NCBI GenBank assembly: GCA_031763025.1
Contig: JASSKH010000026.1
Span: 7,800,408 to 7,864,407 of the forward strand
DNA from: Macrocystis pyrifera
Lineage: Eukaryota > Sar > Phaeophyceae > Laminariales > Laminariaceae
Direction of reading: 5' to 3'
Length of the DNA: 64,000 nucleotides
Shown one piece after another: positions 46,949 through 58,900 of the stretch. A program made the translations under genes and the position numbers. The number at the start of each line of letters is the position of its first letter. The first letter of the stretch is position 1. Under the pieces are notes generated by a model. That model did no database searches, was not told the DNA's origin, and saw only the letters and a list, made by a program, of their open reading frames with translations.

Positions 46949-49900
46949 CTAAACCGAAACTATGATGATATCCCTGGACCCTTGTCATGTGTTTTTCTTT
47001 GTCTAACCCAAGATGGATGTGGGCAAGCTGGAAGCCTCCCTAGAGGGTTTAGAGGTCACGGAGGCGTTGTACCTGGGGGAGAGCATGCGGCTAGTGGACC
47101 CCAAAAATCCGGAGGTGAGCCAGTCGAGTTGATCGGGGTTGATCGGAGTTAAGTGCAGTTGCAAAGGCGGGTGGGGGTGTGGGGGGGGTACTCATGCCAT
47201 GCATGGCCGTAGTCGTATGACCATAGCCTAGACCCTCGCATCCCTATCATACCGGGACGGTGGACGTCGGTTTTTTCACCAACCAAGCATTGCACCAAGC
47301 GCAAAGCGCCGTGTCGTGCTCGGCGAGTCGCTTGAAGGGTGAGCTGCATCCTACCAAGAACCGCTTGTGAGCTGGACTTTCTTGCATATGGGTAGGGGGT
47401 ACTCATTGTCATGCATGGCCGTAGTGTTATGACCATACAGTAGACCCTCGCATTCCTGCAGTGCCGGGACGGAGCACGTCGGGTTTTCATCATCGACCAG
47501 ATAGACATTACTTGCACCAAGCGCGAAGCGCCGTGAGGTGTTGGGCGAGTCGCATGAAGGGTGAGATGCATCCTACGAAGAACCGCCTGTGAGGCGGCTT
47601 TTTCTTGCATATCGATGACAGCGTCAATTTATTGATTTATTTTCTGGTGTGGCCACTTCCAGCGACAGCAATGGGTTTACTATGTAACTGTCTCGCGGAT
47701 GCCTCACAATGTACACACTACGCGATACGATCATCCCCCTTGTGCGGGGTAGGGGCGGGGTGGGGGGGGTATATGACGGTTCACATTCGCAAGTCCTCTT
47801 GTTGTGGTTGGTGTTGGTGTTGGTGTTGCCATTTGTCGTTCTTGTCATTCGCCAAACTGTACTCCGTCGTGTATACCCTGGTATGCCCTCGGCATGATAC
47901 GGTGACCGAAACCAAACCAACAAGATCAACCCTCACCAACCTCACCAAAAAATCAACCAACCAACACACACAAACCAATCAGCGAAACAATTATGAAACC
48001 AAACAACCGCATGAAACCAACCAACCAACCAACCAACAAGACCAGAGCGCCAGACCAACCATAAAACCAAACCACCAGACCAACCAACCAACCAACCAAC
48101 TAAGCCAACTAAAAAACAAACCAACTATCCAACCCAACTAACCAACTAACCCCCCCGGGCGCAGCGCGAACTGCCAGTCGGGCACCGGGGTTTCCTAGAC
48201 CTGGAGGAGGCCAAGGTCGCGAACCCGAAAACAGCCAACTTTTCATAACCAACCAACTAAACTGCTACACCAATCCACCACTCAACAAAAAACTACTGAC
48301 CGGAGAACCCGCAAGAGCACACCAAGTAGCCATGCAAGCATCGAGAAACGAATCAACCAAACCAACTGAACCTATCGAAAGGACCAGATCAACCAACGGA
48401 TGGACCGAACCAATCAACAAACCCAACCAACCAGCGATCTAACTATTTACGGGGGACCATAGTAAACAGGACCAAATATTGTTTGTAAAAATACTAAGTA
48501 TATAGGTTTTTATGTATGCCATAGGTCCTGTTAACTATAGACCCCCGTAACAACCAATAAGCCGACCATTGAACCAACCAACAAACAACCTGACCGATCA
48601 AACTGAACACCAATCAACCAACTAACGCAGCTAACCAACCAACCAACCACCCCCAACACGCCCCCCCGGGCGCGCGCAGCGTGACCTGCGAGTCGAGCAC
48701 CGGGCTTTCCTAGACCTTGAGGAGGCCAAGACGGACCGGGCCGAGGTGGCTCGCTCCCTCCTGGTCAAGGCTCTCGAGCACTGCCCTGCCAACAGCGACG
48801 CTTTTCGACGGCGGAGAGTGTTGATACTGGCGCACTTGGGAGAGGAGAGCTTCGTCACCGCTAGGTGTGGAATGGGGTGGTCCAGAGGGGAAGGGAGGGA
48901 TTGGACTAGGGGCGGGAGGGGGGGGGGGTGTACTCGATAGGAGAGATGTGCTCGATCTCATGCATGGCCGTAGTCGTATGACCACAGACCCTCGCATCCC
49001 TACAATGCCGGGACGGAGCACGTCGGGTTTTCACCGACCAGGCAGACGTTGCCTGCTCGTACCAAGCGCGAAGAACCGTGAGGTGTCCGGCGAGTCGCAT
49101 GAAGGGTGAGCTGCATCCTACTAAGAACCGCTTGTGAGGCGGACTTGCATATGGATGACAGCTTCAATGAGTAAAAAAAAAAAAAATCAGGTGTGGCCCA
49201 CTTCCAGAGACATCAATGGAGCACTATGTAATTGCCTCTTGGGTGCCTTACCTTAAACATTACGGGGCGGAAGGGAGGGGGGGGGTGTAGGAAGGGGAGT
49301 AAGGGGGACCGGGGGAGTGTCGGGAGGGGGTTGGGGGGGGGTGGGGGCTGGGAGAGAGGGTGGGGGGACGGTTGATTACTTTTGTGTTTTGTTGGATTGC
49401 CTGTCTGTTTTGTTGGATTGCTTGTATGTTCGTTTCCTACTGTCGGTATCGATGGCACTGTTGGCACTCTCATGCTTCACGATGGCGTTATTGACGCCGT
49501 TGACAGGTATGACGAGGCCCTCCAACGGCTACCGCCTGTGTGGAAAACCTATCTAGACGACGGCTGGCTGCAGCTGGCGGCCGTAACTCTCCGAAGGATG
49601 TACGTCAGCGCCTGGAAGGCCGGCAAGGTGGGTCTCGACGTTTTCCCCCCCCCACCCACCCACCCACCCGTCTGTTCGTCTGCCTGTCTGACTGCCTTGC
49701 CTGTTTTTTCTATCTGTCTGCCTGCCTGCCTGTGTGTCCGTCGGTCTTTATGTCTGTCGGTAGGTAGGTCGGTCTGCCTGCCTGCCTGCCTGTCTGCCTG
49801 TCTGTCCACTGATGGTCATGTCACTTTCGATATCGATCTCGTCTGAGCGCCTCGCCAAAACCCTTATAACACGTCTACAACAGTCGTAATGGGGTCGCTA

Positions 49901-52900
49901 AAAACAAGTCAAGCANNNNNNNNNNNNNNNNNNNNNNNNNNNNNNNNNNNNNNNNNNNNNNNNNNNNNNNNNNNNNNNNNNNNNNNNNNNNNNNNNNNNN
50001 NNNNNNNNNNNNNNNCCCCCCCCCCCCAACCCGAAATGTTTTTAGGACGCAAGGGGCTGATGCGCAGTGCACACAAACGAGCTCTTCGTGAGGAAAGGGT
50101 GTGTAGTATATCGCGCGCACTAGACTATCTCCTCGTGTTTTGGCAGGGCACGCTTGGTGTCACTTCTCGCGTAGATAATGATGTGAATCAATCTTGTACG
50201 GTAGTTCCGTCGTCTGTCTTTGTGATGGGTTGCGCTGGGTCTGTCGACATAGGTACAACAGACCATGCAGAACGTGTAAGGGTCCCCGTCCGGCGACGTA
50301 AAGTAGATCTCGCGCGATCGAGAATATTAGATGATACATCTGCCTTCGAAATGTCTAGATCATGGAAGTGGGAATCGGCGATCTGTAGGTGGCCTGTCTG
50401 CTGCAGATCATCTATCTGTCCAAGAGGTGCACTGGTTCACGACAAAATGTTGAGAGGGTGAGAACACATGAGCTCTCCATGAGAAAACGCTTGATAGTGA
50501 ACACGACCACGAACGAACGACGTGGTCGCAAAATGGTTGACACTGCACACTACAGCAATTAATTATGACAAGATGGTTGGTTGATAGTGTTACGGCAAAC
50601 TCCTCATGACAATGGTTGATGAGTGTATGCAGATTCCCCACGACAGCATGGTTGATAAGTGTACACGAACTCCTCGTGAAAAATGGTTGAAATTGCACGC
50701 AAAGTCCTCATGACGAAATGGTTGATCGTACAGACAACCTCTCCCGCGACAAAATGGTTGATAGTGCAAACAAACTCTTCATGACAAAATTGGTTGAAAT
50801 TGCACGCAGTCCTCATGACAAAATGGTTGATAGTGCACACGAACTACTTCGTGACAAAAATCTTCAGACGAAGTGGTTGCTGGTGCACACGATCTTTTAG
50901 TGTTCCCTTTCCAAGCCGTTTGACCTCTATTACAGCAGTACTTGCCTCAGAGTGACAGGTCCTCAACCGTGGCCCCCACTGTGCCGCTGCAGGTCCCGCT
51001 GTCGTTATCGTATCCGTTACGATTACCGCTACCGTTACTACAACCATTACCGTTACCGTGTAGGTTACGGTTGCCGATACTGTTCCCATCATCCCTACCG
51101 TTACCGTTGCTATGGCCGTTACCGGTACTGTTACCATTACCGCTGCCGTTACCATGAGCGTGACCGTTACCTCTACCGTTGCTATGACCATTACCGTTAC
51201 TTTTAACATTACCGCTGCCGGTACTGCTACCATTGCCGTTACCTCGACCGTTACTATGATCATTACCGTTACAGTTACTGTCTACATTTCCCGCAACCAT
51301 TACCGCCTTCCCCCCCTCCTCCTTCCCCCCCCACCCCGTACGACTACGGCCATGCATGATAATGAGTACCCCCCCCCCCCCCCCCCCCCCCCCCTCCGCC
51401 CTCCTCGTCATTCCTCCTCTCCTCCCGCTCCCACACCGACGCCGCTCCCGCGGCGTCCTCGGCCTCGTCCATCCAGGGCGAGAGCGCACGTGCGCATCGC
51501 CGAGCCGCCATCTATTCTCCTCGGTCTGCTCACTCGCCTCCTGGTCACCGTCTCCGCCAGTTCCGATCCCTCCTCCTCCTCCTCCTCCTCCTCCGCCACC
51601 ACTACCACGGCATTACCAGCATCATCGTCATCGTTATCACCCTCTGCAGTACCCGGCAGCAATAACTTCGGAGGGGTTACCGGTAACCCCGGACGAGTTA
51701 CCTCGGGGGGGGGCAGTAGTCGCTGTGGTAAGCCGCCCGACCCCTTCCGAGGCGGGTACCTCCACCTCGAGTGCGAGCCGGCTCCCGTCCCCCCGCCCCG
51801 ATCGTGTCCGCTTCTCCACCACCGCCCTCTTCCAACTCCGCCAACGCGGCCGCCACCGCCGACGCTGACACCGCCGGTGCTGCAGCCGCGGCCGTCGATG
51901 GTGGCGGTAACTTTTCTCCCTCGTCGGCGTCGTCACCGTCGTCGTCTTCGTCGGTCGCGTCGATCGTGTCGTCGGCGCCGCCGTCTTCCCCGCCGCCCGC
52001 GAGGCCCCGCCCGGAGCGCGCGTTCTTCTGGGCCCCGTGTGCGGCCGAGGGTAGCGGCAGCGGGAATGCTTCGGCAGCCGGGACCGCGGCCGGGGCGGGG
52101 GCGGGGGCGGGGGCGGGGGCGGTAGGGGTTGCGGGATTCCTGCCGGTCGTCGTTGGTAACGACGGGCAACCGATCGACGGTATACCGCTTCCTGTTCCGG
52201 AAGAGGCGGCGAGGGAGGAGGGGGGGGGAGGGGGTGGGGGTGGGGGTGGGGGACCGGGGGGCGTTGAAGCGCAGGGAAGTTACTGTGCCCGTGTGGGTGA
52301 GGTCGGAGACCGCGGGTAGGGTGGCGGTGCGAGCGCGTGTCGTGTACGGCCTGAGGGGGAGGCCCATGCGAAAGGAGGGAGAGGAGGAGGAAGGAGAGGA
52401 AGAGGGATCGGGCAGGGCATCAGCGGCAGCGGCGGCGGCGGCGGGGGGGAGCGGGGGGGGCGGGAGCGGGGGCGGCGGAAGGTGTCGCCTCGACGGAGTG
52501 GGCGCGAGCGGAGGTGCTATGCGTTCGGCCGCTGGCGGCGACGGTGGACGTCGTGTCGCTTCAGGTCAGCGCCAGGGTCGGTTTTCAACCGTTTGTCTGT
52601 GGCTGTTTGGTTAGTTGATGGGTTGGTCGGTTGATCGGCTCGTTGGTTGATTGGTTGGTTGGTTGGATCTTCGATTAGTTGGTGGGATGGTTGATTTTTT
52701 CAGTTTGAGGGATGGTTGGTTGGTCGGGCCGCGGCCACGGTCGACTGGCCTATTTGCTTGAACGGTTTGGGACGAGGTGTACCAAGTCTCCGTTTATTTT
52801 GCAACGAGCGACGTCCCTTTCTGGACCGCCCCTGACCAACCCCAAAGAAAGAGGCCAGGTGTTTCGGGACAGCAAGGGGGGTGGGTCCGGTGGCTGGTTA

Positions 52901-55900
52901 GCTGGCTGGCAGGTACGATCCGGAAATATACCCTCAGTCAGTTGACTTTATGTCGACGGCTGTTGTTGTGCTCGTTTCATAATAATATTGGTTGATGGGT
53001 TGGTCGCCAAATATACAAGTGAGTTGTGATCAGCTCGCGCTTCAAAGCGAGTTGCTGGAACGTGAGGACGGGTTGTGCCGATCACCCCCCGCCCTCATAG
53101 GCGGTTCTTAGTAGGATGCAGCCCACCCTTCATGAGGCTCGCTCAACACCTCACGGTGCTTCGCGCTTGGTGCAAGCAGTGTCTGCCTGGTCGGTGAACA
53201 CCCGACGTGCTCCGTCCCGGCATTGTAGGTATGCGAGGGCCTATGGTCATACGACTACCACCATGCATGATAATGAGTACACCCTCCCCCTCCCGCACGC
53301 CCCCGCCACCGCCCCGACCCTGCCAAGCTTGTTCACTGCAGGAAGAGCTACAATAACCCCTCAAAACTTCGGCTATTGGCTGTGCGACTTCCCCCCCCCG
53401 CCGCCGCCGCCCCCCCCCCCTCAGGCGGACGAAGACTGCCTTGCTCCTGCCCATGCGTCCAAACGGCCCGGGCATACTGTCGCTGTCAAGGTGAGCAAGC
53501 AGCCGGGGTGTTTCGTCGCTCGTCGCTCCCCGTTCGTCTGGCTATTACGGGGGACCATAATAAACAGGACCTAGGGTAAACACAAAAACCTATATATATT
53601 TCCCTATTTTTACTAACAATATTTGGTCCTGATTACTATGGTCCCCCGTAATAGTACCAGGTAAGACTGTGTGTGTTGTGTTTGTTTGTAGCCTATAACA
53701 CGGGCTGAAGCCCAGGGAGATGAGCTAATGTGGGAACATCATCATTACGGCTTGACATCATCATAATCACGACTTAACATAATCACGACTTAATTAACAT
53801 CATCATCACGACTTACCATCATCATCACGACTTGACCGTGCACAAAATGTGGTTGGGACTGCGTCGTTCCGGTAATTTTCCAGGTGGTCGGGGTCGGGGT
53901 TGGGGTTGGAGTAAGGGTAAATAGGTGAGATACCTGGTAGAGAGTCAGGATGAGGGTTTAGACTCCTTTGTTTTGTCGTCTTTTCTTTTTGCCCGGAGCT
54001 GGGGCCACGTCGTATACGCGTCTCCGATTTGACCCCGCTGAGTGCGCGTGCACGCGCACCGATCCCGTGACGTGCAGTGCGGTGCGGCAAGAGGCAAGCG
54101 GCGAGCGCCATGAGTGTAGGGGCAAAGGTGTAGCCGCCTGTATGGCGTGGAAACCCCTACCTCTGGCTCCCGTGTCGCCGTATAGTTGTTTCCGAGTCCA
54201 TCCCCTCCTCCCTAAAAAAGACGATCCAACCCGAGTCGACGAGGGAAAAAAGCGCTGCAGTGTTCTCGCGGTAAAAAAAATGCAAGGTACGAATCTTGGT
54301 GGGGAGGGGGGGGAGGGCCTGCTATGTGACCCCGCATCAAGGTGACGACTAGGAGGGAGACAGATGAAGCGGGGCGAAAATAGTAAATGGGATGAAAAAA
54401 AAATTATTAATAATTTAGAGAGAAAAGCGATGTATTGACACTCTTTTTTCTCACTTTCTCCTTGTTTGCCTTTCTGATCGTTCCTTTGCTGCCCCCCTTA
54501 CTGTCTTCTCTACGGAAACCCTGCATCTCTTGACCTTTTCAAACGTTCCTGCGTGCGTGCCGCATTTGTTTTCGCTTCCTCTTCTCGTGCCTCGTGCGTC
54601 ACACTTACACGCGCTGTGCCCTTTACTCGGTCTCCCCTTTGCCTCGTTTTTTCTGGATGGGGCCAACAATCACCGCCACCACCACCACCACCACCCCCCA
54701 ACCAGGTTTCTCTGACAAACCTCCAGGAGAACCGCCTCGTGGTCTCGCGCATGGAGATCGTTCCTCCGTCACCACTAGCCGAATCCGTTGGCCCCCTCGG
54801 CGTCATCAGTAGCGCCGCCGCCGCCTCTGCCACCCTAGACTGGGCCAGCCTGCCCAATGGCCCCGTTCTCCACGACGACGGTTTCGTCTCTGCCTCCGCA
54901 TCCCTCGTAAAAACCCCTCCGGGAGGAGCGGCGAAAAGGCCAGCTATGGTGCTGCCCGGCACCGGCGACAGCTACACCTGCTGCTTCACCGCGGCAGGGG
55001 ATGCGGACCGCCCGTCCCCTCTGGGAAAACTCAGGGTCACCTGGAGACCCGAGGGGGACGCGCGGTCTTCCGCAAGGGCTGGGGCTGGCGGTGGGCCCTC
55101 TTCTCTATCCCTCTCCCCCGCCCCTGCCCCCGCCATCTCCTCCTTGTCCTCCTCCTCGTCCGCGGAGGAGGCGCGGGGTGGGGTGCGGGGAGGGGTTGGG
55201 GGAGCCCAGGCGGTTACGGAGTTCCCGCTTCCGGTGCTCAGCGCGCGCCCCCCCCCGCACTGTCCGCGAGGCTGAAGGCTCCGCCTCACGCGCGCGTCGG
55301 GGAGGAGTTTTCGATAAGGTGAATGATGGGGTCGGGGGAGGGGGGTTCGGGGTTTGGGACGGGGGTTGGTGAGTCTGGGGTCGGGTTGGAGGGGTATTGG
55401 GGTGGGGTGGAGTTGGGGAGGCTGGGCTGGGGGTGGGCTGGGGGTGGGTTGGGGGTGTTGTTGGGATGATCAACGGGGAGGGGATGGGAGGGAGGAGTGT
55501 ACTCGATATCATGCATGGCCGAACTCGTATGACCATAGACCCTGGTATCCCTACGATGTCGGGACGGAGCACGTCGGGTTTTCACCGACCAGGCAGACAA
55601 TGCTTGCTCCAAGCGCGGGACGCCGTTAGGTGTCCGGTGAGGCGCATGAAGGGTGGGCTGCATCCTGCTAAGAACCACTTGTGAGGCGGACTTGCACATG
55701 CGTGACAGCGTGAGTCATTTAAGTTTCCGGTGTGGCAACTTCTAGAGACAGCAATGGGGGTATTATGTAACTGCCTCATGGGTAACTTACCATAAACACT
55801 ACGTGATGCGATCGTTACCCTTGTGCGGAGTAGAGGTTCTCCACCCGGCACAAACGATCTATTACTCGATCTTCAGCCGTGCGGGGGGGGTAGATAAGGT

Positions 55901-58900
55901 GGTATAGCTGGGGTGGTGGGGTACGAGGTTCAGGACCTTTCTGCCAGCGCCCCGTGTGCACCTTGCCTTGCCTCTGAGAGATCGTGCGTGGTGACGAGGT
56001 CTGCCCATCGGTGGTCTTATCTCGAAAGGTTAAACGATCGCTCTCTTACGTTTGGGGAGCGCTTTTATTTTCGCTGTATGTCGTCTGCTCGGATTGCCGG
56101 GTGCCCGGTGTAGATGTGTGTAGGTGTCGCGTTTGGCGATATGTGGAAAAATGTGGGGAGGACGCTGCGTCATGACCCTCCCTACCCTACCCCCCCCCCC
56201 CCCAACCGCTTGAACTCTGCCCCCCGCCCCTCCGTCATTTTCGTTATCTCGACACTTTTGTCTCTTGCAACCGGCAGCTGGGAGATTTCCAACCTCACGG
56301 CGGCTTACTCAAGCATGCGTTTGACTGCCGAGGAGGGGAGCGGGTTCGTTTGGAGCGGGAAACGCCTGTGCACGTTGCATGTACGCCCTTTGGTTCATCG
56401 CTACGAACTGTTGTGTTTTTGTCGTTTGGTTTCGTGCTCAATGTTGAAAGGTTCCATTGCTTTGCTTTTTTTGTTCATGGTTGAAATGTCTAATCGCATA
56501 CTTTTAGTTTTAACTTTTTTATCCAATACGTTAGCTTTGTTCAGTTGCTCGTTTTCTGCGCTTTGGGCTTTTTCTGTCCCCCGCCCCCCCCCCTTCCTGG
56601 TCGATGGAAACCCGACGCGCTCCGTCCCGGCATTGTAGGGATGCGAGGGTCTATGGTTATACGACTACGGCCATGCATGATAATGAGAACACCCCCCCCC
56701 TGGTTGTTCTTCCGTTCGGCGTCCAGCGTGCTCCAGTTATATGCTTTTTGTCGTGATTGTTGCTGTTGGTGGTGGTGGTGCAGCTGTTGTTGTTGCAGTT
56801 GTTCTTCTGGTTGTGGCTGTTCTTTTTGCTGATTTACCACTTTGAAATCATCCCACTTTCAAGTGTGATACACTGCACGCTTTCTGGGCTTTCCTCTCGT
56901 TAATATTCGCAGGTGGCGCCGATGGAAACAGTGTCTGTCGGGTACCGCCTTGTTCCTCTCGTAACAGGGGCCGTGCTGCTGCCCAAGATGAGCGTCGTGC
57001 CCGCGAGGGAGCAGGTGGGCCGGGGGGAGGGGGAAAGGATGAAACGGAGGGCTTGTTTTGCGTACTCTTGTTTAAGGGGTTTCTATTGGTAGACAAAAAC
57101 GTTGGCTCGGACAACCTTCATAAGTACATAGTCCTCCGACTCCGACAAAAAAAATAGCACAAGCTGTCAAAAATTGAGAATAGTCTGTTCTTACGACAAA
57201 TTTATCACACGATTTTCTGCTGAAAGTTCCTTGAAGAGCGTTGAGTTAGCACAGGGAATCGATCGTTTTTTTAGGCGCTCGTTTACTCGACAACGGTAAG
57301 GATGGTGATGTCGGACATTACATTTTTCGAAGGCTCTCGAGATTTTTTTTTTCCGAAAACTCCTTGCTCGGTATCGGTAACCATAACATTTCCATTCTGG
57401 AACGTCTAGCACTGAAATAACGGCCGCTCGCTTGTGCGAACTCAATGCTCCATACGGTATGCAACCTCTTGCCGAAAGCCCGGTACGTCGTACCAATCTT
57501 CTTGATATGCGACCCCTCGCCGCAAGTCCGATACCTGGTACCCTCGTGTGTGTGTTTTTGTCAAGCGTGGGTTGAATCGCTTTTTCTTTTTTTGTTTCCA
57601 CAGCAATTGGGTTAGCTGAGGGAATGCTGTAGTGGCAGCACTCGTCTTTCACCCAGATCTCTCGCGTAAGTGGAGGGGGGCTGACGGGGAGAGGGAGGGG
57701 GACCCCCCCCCCCCCCCCCCCCCCCCCCCCGCTACACACACAAACTTCGGCCATGCACTTCAGGAGTACACCCGCCTACACCCGCCCAATACAATCACGA
57801 TCGCCCATGTGCTTACATAACGTACGTACTACTGCGGCACGACTGCCGTTCTTCAGTATACCGTGTAATACTCGCGAAAACACACCTCCTGGGATGATTT
57901 CCCGAGCCGAGATTCTCCAAACCGAGGGGAGATACACAAAAACGATAAACGATGGCTGTGGAAATGTCTGGTCGAGATAATTCCTTTGCGCAGATGCGTG
58001 CATCTCTGGGCGCTTCGCACTCCTCACCGGCACTTGTAACCGTGAAAAAAAAATCGGCCTGGAAAACCATCTGAGGGGGTATGATGTGTTGTCTTACATG
58101 TTACGCAGTTTTAGTGCACGACTGTAGTCTACGTACTGCTTGCTGCATTAGTGCTTCGAAACATGTTCTTTTTTTAAGCGTTTGCGTGATTTGAGTAACC
58201 TTTTTGTAAGAGTACTGCGTTGTCCAGAAACATGTATCTCACTCTAATTCCAAGTAATTTGTCTCCAAAAATGGGAGGGCGGGCGGTCCGAAAGGGGCTT
58301 TACGTGCCGAAAGAGGCGTTCGCATTGACACGCGCAAGTAAGACCGGTGCTCCTTGCAACATGCTTGCGTTCCGCCCTTCCGCGCGCCCCGTGGTTGTGA
58401 TGCGGTCGCCATGAGTGTTTTCCATTTTCTTGAAGGTTTTGTTGGATGTTCATAAAATTGTTACAAATATGTACGTTGGCTGTGAGTTCGGCCGATTGAG
58501 TGGTTGATCCTCAAACTATGCAAGCTGCGCGATGATACACAGGGCGCGCTTATTCTATATCCCACTTATAACAAGGTATTTCGTGCATTCGGCTGACGGT
58601 GTACTTAGTAGTTGATGCTCAGTTTTACAAGTTGTGCGGTAGGTCGTTCGCGCGTGTTCTCCATAGATTGTAGAACATTGTCTCCTCTGGGTTCTGGGAC
58701 AGGAAGATCCCACTTACGATGGAAAATGACGCCGAAATCCTGGGCGAGAACGGCGAGGCGTGTCGCCGTACAAGGAGTGGCAAGATTAACGTTGGTGGGT
58801 CCCACTGGCGGCTCAAATATATATCCTGAGTCGCCCTGGAGGGCCTAGGTCCGGGTGGGATCAGGTCGGTGTCGGGTCATGATGCCAACCTGGAGCAGGG

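Noticed and set aside
46801-46952. Possible TRAPPC11 exon after CACAG at 46800
   Set aside because: None of its frames matches the family, it ends in a triplet run, and exons 7 and 8 already join in phase without it.
52710-52945. Open frame ([19 protein letters not shown]) as a TRAPPC11 exon
   Set aside because: The exons ending at 52564 and starting at 53425 join in phase and give the expected strands; no suitable acceptor precedes the frame.
57191-57754. 187-codon minus-strand ORF in the last TRAPPC11 intron
   Set aside because: Its start is a Gly run from a homopolymer and the rest has no domain or splice context.
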